This document shows positions 7,208 through 15,675 of a DNA stretch of 41,240 bases, piece by piece. Source of the stretch: Pseudomonas tremae (GTDB lineage: Bacteria > Pseudomonadota > Gammaproteobacteria > Pseudomonadales > Pseudomonadaceae); contig NZ_LJRO01000313.1 of the NCBI RefSeq assembly GCF_001401155.1, forward strand, positions 132,031-173,270. Direction: 5' to 3'. Position 1 is the first letter of the stretch. Each line of letters opens with the position of its first letter. The notes under the pieces are model-generated. The model searched no databases. It saw only the letters and a program-made list of their open reading frames with translations, and had not been told where the DNA came from. The translations under genes were made by a program, and so were the position numbers.

Positions 7208-8657
7208 ACACGATGACACTGCCTGAACTGACCCAGGAATACATCCTCACTCATGACCTGAGACCCGACACCGTCAAGATCTACTGGGCTGCCACAAAGT
7301 CCTATGTCAGATTCTTCGGTAACCGTCTGGCAAGCGAGACGACGCACCGGGACATGCTCGACTGGCGCAGATCCGAACTGGAGAGAGTTTCCAAGCGGAG
7401 CTGGAATACGTACTCCAGTCACCTGCGAACGGTATACCGGTATGCAATGGAACACGGTCTCGTCGAACTCAAGGTGAATCCTCTGAAAGAAACGCGCGTG
7501 ATTCCAACAAAACGTCCGAAGAAAACCATCAACACAGACGCCATTGTGCGCGCAAGAAACTGGCTAAACATTTTGGTCCAGGAGGAGCGTGCAACCGGGA
7601 ACAGAACAGAGATCACCCCCGCATGGTTCTGGCTCGCAGTATTTGAAATGTTCTACTACACGGGCATCAGGCTCAATGCACTGATCTGCTTGAGGTATGC
7701 CGATATAGATTTGGGACAACGCCTGATCAGAGTCAGGGGAGAGACAGAAAAAACCCATAGAGAATTCATGATCCCCATTCCAGACGGACTGATGCCTCAT
7801 CTGAAATTGCTCATGGAAATCGCGCACAAAGTTGGCTTCGCACCCACGGATCAGATTTTCAATGTTAACAGGTTTTCCGGCCATTACAGTCGGTCACAGA
7901 TGAACTCTGACCAGGTGGAAGCCATGTACAAAAGCTCACCGCTATGACGGGCGTTCGAATGACCCCTCATCGCTTCAGACATACCATCGCCAGTGAAATG
8001 ATGCGACAACCGGAGCGCAATATTCACATTACAAAAAACCTGCTCAACCACTCCAATATCGCGACCACTATGGAATATATCGAGCCAGATTACGATGTGA
8101 TGCGTGAGGTCATGAATGAGCGCGGCAAGAGACCGGCAAAAATTAATTATCTGCCCAAGTCAGATGCCGCCAACCGAGAGAGTGCGCGTACAGGTAAAAA
8201 AGCTCCCGCAAAACATCTGACCCAACGCTCAGTCATCAGCAGCCCTGCCGTCAAATCAGGTAGCCTCTCCCAACCTACACCCCCTGCTGCCCCAGCAGCC
8301 AATGCCCACTCACCATTGAAAGCTGATGAGATACACCGCGCGGGTATGCAGGTAAAAAACACCGAGTCCAATCTTTCAGAAAAATATGGAACTGACCCAG
8401 AGGAGCGAGCAAATCCTTTTGACGACTCCACTGAGACGCCCATGAGGCAGGCTCTGCCTCATGATCTGTTCAGCCCGGAAGACCTCGCACGACAGCTTGA
8501 AGCGTTTTCGCAGTGGGTAAGAGAAGCCGCTAGCGGCAGAATAGTCGTATGTCCTACAACCACTGACAGCCGATTACCGGCAGGCCCAAACGAGCAAATG
8601 GGCAACCCACTGTTGTCAGGCTTTGACGCAAGCGTCTGGAACAACCGCACCGGCTAA
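7204..8657 (+). pseudogene. Tyrosine site-specific integrase, split by a 1-base frameshift
   Basis: Two frames together form one phage/XerD-type integrase. The first (7204-7947) carries the SAM-like N-domain and the first catalytic arginine, R156, in YYTGIRLNAL. It ends at a TGA after Y-K-S-S-P-L. The second (7944-8657) starts inside the catalytic domain with TPHRFRH (HxxR box), LLNHSN and the tyrosine in MEYIEP. Adding one A to the A-run at about 7928-7931 turns TAC AAA AGC into TAC AAA AAG CTC ACC GCT ATG and joins the frames. The repaired gene would be 1455 nt (484 residues), an exact codon multiple. About 180 low-complexity residues follow the tyrosine. The ATGA overlap could let ribosomes restart, but neither half alone holds all catalytic residues. 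Confidence 0.85.
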
Positions 8658-8970
8658 AGTAGGGTGCTAAGACAATTGCTAACTGCCATCAGTAATGGTC
8701 ATACCCGCCTATTGTCTGTGCCAAGAGCCGGCGTCAGGAAGACGGTACGAGGGCAGATAAGCGATGAACGCTGATTCGCACCCGAAAAAAAACGCCCTGT
8801 TCACAAGCTTTCGCCTGGAACAGAGCGCTGCAATTTGACATCACCGCGTGTCGGAGTTATGTTTCCCGACAGACGGCTGCTTGCCTGGATAAATCGTTTC
8901 ACATGCAATGCTCGCCCTCAATAAGCAGACGACACACCGTAATTGAAGATTTGAAGCACACAACAGTGTT
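8658..8970. other. Junction region between the integrase and the tRNA genes
   Basis: No gene is seen here. The stretch contains a minus-strand terminator (8785-8827, listed separately) and a small hairpin TGTCGG...CCGACA at 8849-8871. I looked for a copy of the 3' end of tRNA-Lys or tRNA-Asn that would mark an attachment-site repeat and saw none in this interval. Confidence 0.6.
8785..8827 (-). terminator. Rho-independent terminator of the tRNA operon
   Basis: On the minus strand, CGCTCTGTTC (8827-8818) pairs with GAACAGGGCG (8802-8793) with one G-U pair, and eight T residues follow (8792-8785). It lies about 145 bp beyond the last tRNA gene and has the right direction to end the tRNA transcript. 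Confidence 0.85.
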
Positions 8971-9047
8971 TGGTCGGGGTAAGGGGATTCGAACTCCTGA
9001 CATCCTGCTCCCAAAGCAGGCGCGCTACCGGACTGCGCTATACCCCG
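8971..9047 (-). tRNA. tRNA-Pro (anticodon TGG), second copy
   Basis: This is a 77-nt cloverleaf with an encoded CCA end, acceptor stem CGGGGTA/TACCCCG, T-loop GTTCGAATC and anticodon loop TTTGGGA (anticodon TGG). It is identical to the tRNA-Pro at 9224-9300 over all 77 nt, while the flanking sequences differ. It is the last gene of the minus-strand operon and lies on the island side of tRNA-Lys. Confidence 0.96.
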
Positions 9048-9142
9048 GTAAATCAAGGCACCTCAACCAGCTGCCTGCGACCTGATACGAGTGGCATCAG
9101 ATCTTTAAGATTCGGCTCCAAGGTAAACCTTGGAACCAAAAA

Positions 9143-9218
9143 TGGTGGGTCGTGTGGGATTCGAACCTACGACCAATTGGTTAAAAGCCAACTGCTCTAC
9201 CAACTGAGCTAACGACCC
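9143..9218 (-). tRNA. tRNA-Lys (anticodon TTT)
   Basis: This is a 76-nt cloverleaf with encoded CCA, acceptor stem GGGTCGT/ACGACCC, anticodon loop CTTTTAA (anticodon TTT) and T-loop GTTCGAATC. The tRNA-Lys beside clpB is a known integration site for PAPI-1/pKLC102-type islands in P. aeruginosa and for ICEs in P. syringae (established knowledge, recalled). This fits the relaxase and integrase found on its 3' side. Confidence 0.97.
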
Positions 9219-9223
9219 AAATA

Positions 9224-9300
9224 TGGTCGGGGTAAGGGGATTCGAACTCCTGACATCCTGCTCCCAAAGCAGGCGCGCTACCGGACTGCGCTATACCCCG
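9224..9300 (-). tRNA. tRNA-Pro (anticodon TGG), first copy
   Basis: This 77-nt tRNA with encoded CCA is identical to the gene at 8971-9047. It sits between tRNA-Asn and tRNA-Lys, the position of tRNA-Pro in the PAO1 array, so this is the ancestral copy. Only 5 bp separate its 3' end from the 5' end of tRNA-Lys. Confidence 0.97.
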
Positions 9301-9329
9301 ACTGAAACTGTATTGAACCTTGCGAAATC

Positions 9330-9405
<76 letters not shown>

Positions 9406-9534
9406 ACTATCGATTTCAGATTCAACTTTACCACCTGTAGCCTTGAAACCAGCATGCTGTTAACTCGTTGATTTCAATCTCATCGACCTTTGCGCTTCGT
9501 TTGTATCGTTGCGTTCACGTCTCTGAGGCGCGCT

Positions 9535-9562
9535 ATTCTACAATTTTAAAAACACCTGTCAA
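9535..9562 (-). promoter_or_regulatory. Sigma-70 promoter of the tRNA operon
   Basis: On the minus strand there is a perfect -35 TTGACA (9562-9557), a 16-bp AT-rich spacer, and a -10 TAGAAT (9540-9535). A GC-rich discriminator (AGCGCGCC) follows. That discriminator is typical of stable RNA promoters under stringent control. It lies about 130 bp upstream of tRNA-Asn and nothing else in that interval needs it. Confidence 0.85.
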
Positions 9563-9650
9563 CCCTATAAATTGCTTTTTAAGACAATGATTTGCGATTT
9601 TTTTCCAGATCGTCTTGCCGACCCGATTTTACGGTTGGCTGCCCCGACCT

Positions 9651-9678
9651 GAAAAGGGCCCTCATGCCGAGAGCCCTT
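9651..9678 (-). terminator. Rho-independent terminator after clpB
   Basis: On the minus strand AGGGCTCTC, loop GGCAT and GAGGGCCCT form a 9-bp stem with one G-U pair. A short run of T follows. It begins about 25 bp after the clpB stop codon. Confidence 0.8.
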
Positions 9679-9701
9679 CTCTAGAGACGCCGACGGGCGA
9701 A

Positions 9702-12266
9702 TCAGCTGAACACAATCTCGTCGTCGACCACCTTGCCGGTGATGCTGGTACCGGCCTCGAAGCCGCCCGACAGGATCAGCTGCGCCAGCGGGTTTTCGAT
9801 CCAGCGCTGGATGGCGCGCTTCAGCGGGCGTGCGCCATAGACCGGGTCGTAGCCGACGGCAATCAGCTTGTCGAGCGCCTCGGGGCTCAGCACCATTGTC
9901 AGTTCGCGCTCGGCCAGGCGCTTGCGCAGGCGGCCAAGCTGGATATCGGTAATACCGGCAATCTGATCACGCGCCAGAGGCTCGAAGATCACCACTTCGT
10001 CGATCCGGTTGACGAACTCCGGACGGAAGTGGGTGCTGACGGCATCCATCACCGCCGCGCGTTGCGCCTCGCGGTCGCCCACCAGCTCCTGGATCTGCGC
10101 CGAGCCCAGGTTGGAGGTCATGACGATCACGGTATTGCGGAAATCCACTGTGCGCCCGTGGCTGTCGGTCAGGCGCCCGTCCTCCAACACTTGCAGCAGG
10201 ATATTGAACACATCCGGGTGCGCCTTCTCGACCTCATCGAGCAGAATCACCGAATACGGTTTGCGGCGCACGGCTTCGGTCAGGTAACCGCCCTCTTCAT
10301 AGCCGACATAGCCTGGCGGTGCACCGATCAGGCGAGCCACGGAATGTTTCTCCATGAACTCGGACATGTCGATGCGCACCATGGCCTCTTCGGTGTCGAA
10401 CAGGAATTCGGCCAGCGCCTTGCACAGTTCGGTCTTACCCACACCGGTCGGGCCGAGGAACATGAACGAACCGCTTGGGCGATTAGGGTCAGACAACCCG
10501 GCACGCGAACGGCGCACAGCGTTGGCAACGGCGACCACAGCTTCGTCCTGGCCTATAACCCGGTTGTGCAGCAGGGTTTCCATGCGCAACAGTTTGTCGC
10601 GCTCGCCTTCAAGCATCTTGGACACGGGAATGCCAGTCCACTTGGAGACGACTTCAGCAATCTCTTCCTCGGTCACCTTGCTGCGCAACAACTGGTTTTC
10701 GGGCTTGCCGTGCTGATCAACCATTTGCAGGCTGCGTTCCAGGTCCGGAATGATGCCGTACTGCAGCTCGGCCATACGATTCAGGTCACCACGACGACGC
10801 GCGGCTTCCAGTTCCTGACGCGACTGCTCGATTTTCTGCTGGATCTGCGCAGAGCCGGTAACTTCGGCTTTCTCGGACGTCCAGATCTCTTCGAGGTCGG
10901 CGTATTCCAGTTCAAGCCGCTCGATTTCGCCCTGAAGTTTTTCCAGACGCTTGATTGCCGCCTCGTCCTTTTCCTTCTTGAGCGCCTGAGCTTCAACCTT
11001 GAGCTGAATCAGACGACGCTCCAGACGGTCGAGCACCTCAGGCTTGGAGTCGATCTCCATGCGAATGCGGCTGGCTGCTTCATCGATCAGGTCGATGGCT
11101 TTGTCCGGCAACTGGCGATCAGTGATATAGCGATGGCTCAGTTTGGCCGCCGCAATGATCGCGCCGTCGGTAATCGCAACCTTGTGGTGTACTTCATAGC
11201 GCTCTTTCAGGCCACGCAGGATAGCAATGGTGTCCTCTTCACTCGGCTCGTCCACCAGCACTTTCTGGAAACGGCGTTCGAGGGCGGCGTCCTTCTCTAT
11301 ATATTGACGGTACTCGTTGAGCGTAGTGGCGCCGACACAGTGCAGCTCACCGCGCGCCAGCGCAGGCTTGAGCATGTTGCCAGCGTCCATCGAGCCTTCG
11401 CCTTTACCGGCGCCGACCATGGTGTGCAGCTCATCGATGAAGAGGATGATCTGGCCTTCCTGCTTGGACAACTCGTTGAGCAGCGACTTCAGGCGCTCTT
11501 CGAACTCGCCACGGTACTTGGCACCGGCGATCAGCGAGCCCATGTCCAGCGACAGCAGACGCTTGCCACGCAGGCCATCCGGCACTTCGCCGTTGATGAT
11601 GCGTTGCGCCAGACCTTCGGCGATGGCGGTCTTACCCACGCCAGGCTCGCCGATCAGTACCGGGTTGTTCTTGGTGCGGCGTTGCAGGACCTGAATGGTG
11701 CGACGAATTTCGTCATCACGACCGATCACCGGGTCGAGCTTGCCTTCTTCGGCGCGCTTGGTCAGGTCGACGGTGTATTTGTCCAGCGCCTGACGTGACT
11801 CTTCGACGTTCGGGTCATTCACCGCGCCCTCGCCGCGCAGGTTGTTGATGGCATTTTCCAGCGCTTTCTTGCTCACGCCCTGCCCCAGCAACAATTTGCC
11901 GAGTTTGCTGTTCTCGTCCATTGCCGCGAGCAGCACCAGCTCGCTGGAAATGAACTGATCGCCTTTCTGCTGCGCCAGACGGTCAGCCTGGTTGAGCAGC
12001 CGCGCGAGGTCCTGCGACATGTTGACGTCGCCGGTCGGGTTCTGGATTTTTGGTAGTCGGTCCAGTTCTGCGCTGAGTTCCTTGCGCAGGCTGTTGATAT
12101 CAAAGCCGACTTGCAGCAGCAGAGGCTTGATGGAACCGCCCTGCTGTTCCAACAGTGCCTGCATCAGATGCGCAGGCTCGATGGCTGGATGGTCGAGGCC
12201 GACGGCCAGAGACTGGGAATCCGATAACGCTAACTGTAATTTACTGGTCAATCTGTCGATACGCAT
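9702..12266 (-). CDS. clpB: ATP-dependent disaggregase ClpB
   Basis: This 854-residue cytosolic hexameric AAA+ chaperone works with DnaK to pull proteins out of aggregates. The N-domain starts MRIDRLTSKLQLALSDSQSLA. The first ATPase has Walker A GEPGVGKT (about residue 206) and Walker B ILFIDELHT. The coiled middle domain spans about residues 410-520, and the second ATPase has GPTGVGKTE (about 606) and VILLDEVEKA. The length equals that of other ClpB proteins. The start follows an AAGGAAGG ribosome-binding site. A sigma-32-type promoter lies about 70 bp upstream and a terminator follows the gene, so it is probably a single-gene heat-shock unit. Confidence 0.98.
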   Translation of the reverse strand: MRIDRLTSKLQLALSDSQSLAVGLDHPAIEPAHLMQALLEQQGGSIKPLLLQVGFDINSLRKELSAELDRLPKIQNPTGDVNMSQDLARLLNQADRLAQQKGDQFISSELVLLAAMDENSKLGKLLLGQGVSKKALENAINNLRGEGAVNDPNVEESRQALDKYTVDLTKRAEEGKLDPVIGRDDEIRRTIQVLQRRTKNNPVLIGEPGVGKTAIAEGLAQRIINGEVPDGLRGKRLLSLDMGSLIAGAKYRGEFEERLKSLLNELSKQEGQIILFIDELHTMVGAGKGEGSMDAGNMLKPALARGELHCVGATTLNEYRQYIEKDAALERRFQKVLVDEPSEEDTIAILRGLKERYEVHHKVAITDGAIIAAAKLSHRYITDRQLPDKAIDLIDEAASRIRMEIDSKPEVLDRLERRLIQLKVEAQALKKEKDEAAIKRLEKLQGEIERLELEYADLEEIWTSEKAEVTGSAQIQQKIEQSRQELEAARRRGDLNRMAELQYGIIPDLERSLQMVDQHGKPENQLLRSKVTEEEIAEVVSKWTGIPVSKMLEGERDKLLRMETLLHNRVIGQDEAVVAVANAVRRSRAGLSDPNRPSGSFMFLGPTGVGKTELCKALAEFLFDTEEAMVRIDMSEFMEKHSVARLIGAPPGYVGYEEGGYLTEAVRRKPYSVILLDEVEKAHPDVFNILLQVLEDGRLTDSHGRTVDFRNTVIVMTSNLGSAQIQELVGDREAQRAAVMDAVSTHFRPEFVNRIDEVVIFEPLARDQIAGITDIQLGRLRKRLAERELTMVLSPEALDKLIAVGYDPVYGARPLKRAIQRWIENPLAQLILSGGFEAGTSITGKVVDDEIVFS

Positions 12267-12337
12267 TAGTCACCTTCCTTTTAATGCAGGCCGGAGCAAT
12301 GAACACACCTATGAAGAAAACCTGCTTGATAGCCCGT

Positions 12338-12366
12338 TAGATGCGGCCGATTCTGCGTGTTTCAAG
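12338..12366 (-). promoter_or_regulatory. Sigma-32 (RpoH) heat-shock promoter of clpB
   Basis: On the minus strand CTTGAAA (12366-12360), a 13-bp spacer and CCGCATCTA (12346-12338) closely match the RpoH consensus CTTGAAA-N13/14-CCCCATnTA. It is placed correctly to drive clpB, a classic RpoH gene. Confidence 0.82.
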
Positions 12367-12437
12367 CTGGTGCGGGTTGATGCAGATCAGACGAATGATC
12401 AGGCAAGCCTAGCTGGTCCGCGTAAAACAGCCTGTAA

Positions 12438-13166
12438 TCAGGCGTTATCGATCCAGATTAGCGAAGCGAAGCGGCCTGTGCGGGCAGCGCGGCGGTAGGA
12501 AAAGAAACGTGGATCGGTGAACGTATCCAGCCCGCCGCCATAAACAGCGGAGATGCCGTGGGCCGCCAATCGCAGCCGGGCGAGCGTATAGATGTCGGCC
12601 ATGAAACGATCCAGATTAGGACTGGCGACAAATGCATCGGCGGTCTGCGGGTGACTGCCGATAAAGGCTTCACGCACTTCAGGGCCTACTTCGAACGAAG
12701 GCTGACCGATGGCGGGACCCAGCCAGACCAGAATGTCTTGCGGATCGCTTTGCAGGCTATCCGCCGTCGCTTCCAGCACACCCGCTGCCAGACCGCGCCA
12801 GCCCGCATGCGCCGCCGCGACACGCGTACCGTCGCGGCGACAGAACAGGGCTGGCAAGCAATCGGCAGTCATTATGGTGCAGGCCAAACCGGGGCTGCTG
12901 GTCCAGCTGGCATCGGCTTCGTCAACACGGGAGGGATCGGCATGGACGACATTCACGCCATGCACCTGACGCAACCAGGCGGGTCGAACATTCAGATGAG
13001 TGGTCAGGCGCAGGCGATTATCCGCCACGGCCGCTGGGTTGTCATCGACATGATCGCCCAGGTTGAAGCTGTCGAACGGAGCCAGGCTGGCCCCGCCCGA
13101 GCGGGTGGTGACGCACGACTTGATCTGCGCTGGCACAGGCCAGTCAGGTATCAGCCAGTCATTCAC
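12438..13166 (-). CDS. pgeF: Peptidoglycan editing factor PgeF (YfiH/laccase domain)
   Basis: This 242-residue cytosolic protein belongs to the Cu-oxidase_4/YfiH family. PgeF clears peptidoglycan precursors in which L-Ser has replaced L-Ala, by a purine-nucleosidase-like fold. Family marks are TTRSGG near residue 20, QVHGVNVV, TADCLPAL, the metal-ligand motif AAHAGWRGL, LGPAIG, and the C-terminal DPRFFSYRR. Its start overlaps the rluD stop by four bases (ATGA), so the two genes form one unit. PAO1 has the same order (rluD, PA4543, clpB). Confidence 0.93.
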   Translation of the reverse strand: MNDWLIPDWPVPAQIKSCVTTRSGGASLAPFDSFNLGDHVDDNPAAVADNRLRLTTHLNVRPAWLRQVHGVNVVHADPSRVDEADASWTSSPGLACTIMTADCLPALFCRRDGTRVAAAHAGWRGLAAGVLEATADSLQSDPQDILVWLGPAIGQPSFEVGPEVREAFIGSHPQTADAFVASPNLDRFMADIYTLARLRLAAHGISAVYGGGLDTFTDPRFFSYRRAARTGRFASLIWIDNA

Positions 13167-14125
13167 CCGATGAAGGCCTCGCGATCCTGCTTGAGCAGCG
13201 ACAGCAACCAGACGAAATCATCCGGCAACGGCGATTCCCAGCTCATGCGCTTGCCGGTTATTGGATGGTCCAGCTCCAGAAAACGCGCATGCAACGCCTG
13301 ACGCGGGAAGGTCTTGAGTGAATCGACCATCGTCAGGCTGGCCGCCGGGGGAATACGGAAACGGCCGCCGTAGGCTGGGTCTCCGACCAACGGGTAGTTG
13401 ATGTGCGCCATGTGGACGCGGATCTGGTGCGTGCGGCCGGTTTCAAGCTTGACCCGCACGTGCGTGTGCGAACGGAAACGCTCCAGCACGCGGTAATGAC
13501 TGACCGCCTGCTTGCCACCTTCCATCACTGCCATACGCTGGCGCTGCTGGCCATGACGACCGATTGGTGCATCGATCTTGCCACCCGCGGTGACCACGCC
13601 GATCACGATGCACTCGTAGATACGGCTGACACTGCGGCTCTGCAATTGAGTGACCAGTTGTGTCTGCGCCTGAATGGTCTTGGCGACCACCATCAAGCCG
13701 GTGGTGTCCTTGTCCAGTCGATGCACGATACCGGCGCGCGGGACATTGATGATGTCCGGCACGTGGTGCAGCAAGGCGTTGAGCAGCGTGCCGTCGGCGT
13801 GACCGGCAGCCGGATGCACCACAAGGCCCGCAGGCTTGTTGATGACGAGGATCTGGTCGTCTTCATAGATAATGTCGAGCTCGATGTCCTGAGCGACCCA
13901 TTCACCCTGGGCCTCCTGCTCGGCAATCAGCTCGAGAACAGCGCCACCATGCACGATGTCACGAGGGCGCAGAACGCCTCCGTCCACAGTCAGGCGGCCG
14001 TCCTTGATCCAGGCGGAAAGGCGCGAGCGCGAGTGCTCAGCGAATAATTGTGCGGCGACTTGATCGAGGCGTTGACCGCCCAATTCGGACGGCACCTCTG
14101 CGCGAAGTTCTATATTTTCGGACAT
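13163..14125 (-). CDS. rluD: 23S rRNA pseudouridine synthase RluD
   Basis: This 320-residue enzyme makes pseudouridines in helix 69 of 23S rRNA (positions 1911/1915/1917 in E. coli). An N-terminal S4 RNA-binding domain (RLDQVAAQLF to about residue 75) precedes the RluA-type catalytic domain. The catalytic aspartate is D138 in GIVHRLDKDTTGL, and RTHQIRVHM follows near residue 232. The gene diverges from bamD; the 149 bp between the two starts must contain both promoters. Confidence 0.97.
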   Translation of the reverse strand: MSENIELRAEVPSELGGQRLDQVAAQLFAEHSRSRLSAWIKDGRLTVDGGVLRPRDIVHGGAVLELIAEQEAQGEWVAQDIELDIIYEDDQILVINKPAGLVVHPAAGHADGTLLNALLHHVPDIINVPRAGIVHRLDKDTTGLMVVAKTIQAQTQLVTQLQSRSVSRIYECIVIGVVTAGGKIDAPIGRHGQQRQRMAVMEGGKQAVSHYRVLERFRSHTHVRVKLETGRTHQIRVHMAHINYPLVGDPAYGGRFRIPPAASLTMVDSLKTFPRQALHARFLELDHPITGKRMSWESPLPDDFVWLLSLLKQDREAFIG

Positions 14126-14274
14126 GACCAGACTAGGTGGCGGCTAGCCTTTGGTTTCGGCAGCGCGCTTGTGGTTAAATACGGCGTCTTTTGTCCCGCC
14201 GGTATCGCGGGGCGCTCATCATAACAGGACGGCCCCGCCCAAGACAGCAGGCCGTTATAGGGACGCAAGCCGCC

Positions 14275-15297
14275 ATGCAAGTGAAACACCTGCTGCTGAT
14301 CGCCATCCTCGCATTGACTGCGGCCTGTTCGTCGAAGGAAGTCATCGACGAAAACCTCAGCGAAGTCGAGCTGTACCAGCAGGCGCAGGCCGACCTGGGA
14401 AACAATAGCTATAACAGTGCCACGGAGAAGCTCAAGGCGCTGGAATCCCGCTATCCGTTCGGTCGCTACGCTGATCAGGCCCAGCTCGAGCTCATTTACT
14501 CGAACTACAAAAACGGTGAACCCGAAGCAGCCAAATCCGCTGCCGAGCGTTTTATCCGCCTGCATCCGCAGCACCCGAACGTTGACTACGCGTACTACAT
14601 GAAGGGCCTGACCTCCTTCGACCAGGACGTGGGCCTGTTGGCGCGCTTCCTGCCGCTGGACCAGACCAAGCGTGACCCGGGTGCTGCACGCGACTCGTTC
14701 AACGAGTTCGCCCAGCTCACCAGCCGCTTTCCGAACAGTCGCTACGCGCCCGATGCCAAGCAACGCATGATCTACCTGCGCAACCTGCTGGCGTCCTACG
14801 AAATTCACGTAGCCGACTATTACCTGACTCGTCAGGCCTATGTCGCTGCCGCCAACCGCGGTCGCTATGTGGTGGAAAACTTCCAGGAAACGCCTTCGGT
14901 CGGCGACGGCCTGGCAGTGATGGTCGAGTCCTATCAGCGTCTGCATCTGGACGACCTGGCCGCCACCAGCCTTGAAGTCCTGAAGACCAACTACCCGAAC
15001 CACCCGCAACTGGCTGACGGCAAGTTCACTCCGCGTGAGGCCGAGGCCGATAACCGCTCGTGGCTGTCGAAAGCGACGCTGGGCCTGATTGACGGTAGCG
15101 CGCCGCTGCCACCGGGCCAGACTCGTGCCGACCAGGACATGAAAAAGCAGTACCAGGATGCCAAGGACTCGATCCCGAAAGAGTTGCTGCCTGAAAATCA
15201 GGCAGAACTGGACGAGCAGGCTGAAAAGGAAGCCGAAGAAAACGGCACCAAGAGCCGCTCCTGGCTCAGCTACATGACCCTGGGTCTGTTCGACTGA
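14275..15297 (+). CDS. bamD: Outer membrane assembly lipoprotein BamD (ComL)
   Basis: This 340-residue lipoprotein is the essential partner of BamA in inserting beta-barrel proteins into the outer membrane. The start at 14275 is chosen because it gives a clean signal peptide (MQVKHLLLIAILALTAAC) with lipobox LTAAC and acylated C18. A frame extended to 14191 would bury that signal. The middle holds TPR-like repeats (YQQAQADLGNNSYNSATEKL, then RYADQAQLELIYSNYKNG and similar). The C-terminal tail is charged and longer than in E. coli, ending RSWLSYMTLGLFD. A strong terminator follows. Confidence 0.97.
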   Translation: MQVKHLLLIAILALTAACSSKEVIDENLSEVELYQQAQADLGNNSYNSATEKLKALESRYPFGRYADQAQLELIYSNYKNGEPEAAKSAAERFIRLHPQHPNVDYAYYMKGLTSFDQDVGLLARFLPLDQTKRDPGAARDSFNEFAQLTSRFPNSRYAPDAKQRMIYLRNLLASYEIHVADYYLTRQAYVAAANRGRYVVENFQETPSVGDGLAVMVESYQRLHLDDLAATSLEVLKTNYPNHPQLADGKFTPREAEADNRSWLSKATLGLIDGSAPLPPGQTRADQDMKKQYQDAKDSIPKELLPENQAELDEQAEKEAEENGTKSRSWLSYMTLGLFD

Positions 15298-15323
15298 TCC
15301 TTGTCGGACATGACGCACCTGAA

Positions 15324-15348
15324 AAGAGGCTTTCGAGCCTCTTTTTTT
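15324..15348 (+). terminator. Rho-independent terminator after bamD
   Basis: AAGAGGCT, a TTCG tetraloop and AGCCTCTT form a perfect 8-bp stem, followed by a T-run. It lies about 26 bp after the bamD stop. Confidence 0.93.
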
Positions 15349-15435
15349 ATGCATCACATTTATCCACGACAGCCACTGTGCGCCCGCCTGCAGCTTGGCT
15401 ACACTGCGCCATCGTCAATCACTAAGCGGGTAATC

Positions 15436-15675
15436 ATGATTCGCCTATTAATGTGGGTCGCGTTGATCGCCGCGGTGATCTGGTTCGTCAAGCGCCTGAT
15501 CAATCCCCCCAAACCAAAGACCCGCCCGGCGTCACCTGAAATCGACGCAGCGCCGATGGTCCGCTGCGCCCACTGCGGCGTTCACTCCCCACGAGACCGC
15601 GCGTTGAGTCAGGGGCAGCAATGGTATTGCAGCGAGGCACACCGGCTGCAAGGCCCTGCGGCACGTGACCGCTGA
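15436..15675 (+). CDS. Small membrane-anchored zinc-ribbon protein (PP0621 family)
   Basis: This 79-residue protein has one N-terminal membrane segment (MIRLLMWVALIAAVIWFVKR). A short proline-rich linker and a zinc-ribbon-like region follow: CAHCGVHSPRD, then WYCSEAH. It resembles the PP0621-family proteins found next to pilS in Pseudomonas; their function is unknown. The ATG at 15436 is preferred, because the frame extended to 15301 would run through the bamD terminator. The 3' end overlaps the pilS start by 11 bases, so it is probably co-transcribed with pilSR. Confidence 0.8.
   Translation: MIRLLMWVALIAAVIWFVKRLINPPKPKTRPASPEIDAAPMVRCAHCGVHSPRDRALSQGQQWYCSEAHRLQGPAARDR

Noticed and set aside
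7944..8657. Separate integrase gene beginning at the ATG at 7944
   Set aside because: It lacks the N-terminal domain and first catalytic arginine. One added base joins it to the upstream frame with family-like sequence, so it is the 3' half of one gene.
8971..9300. The two tRNA-Pro copies as attL/attR of the island
   Set aside because: The whole gene is duplicated, including the 5' half, and only about 250 bp separates the starts of the two copies; attachment repeats of tRNA-targeting islands normally copy a 3' portion.
9615..11798. 727-residue open frame on the plus strand opposite clpB
   Set aside because: It lies wholly antisense to clpB, whose protein matches its family end to end. Long antisense frames are common in GC-rich genes, and this one has no recognisable domain.
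14110..15357. 415-residue minus-strand open frame opposite bamD
   Set aside because: It overlaps bamD, its terminator and the rluD start; bamD has a clear signal peptide and family match.
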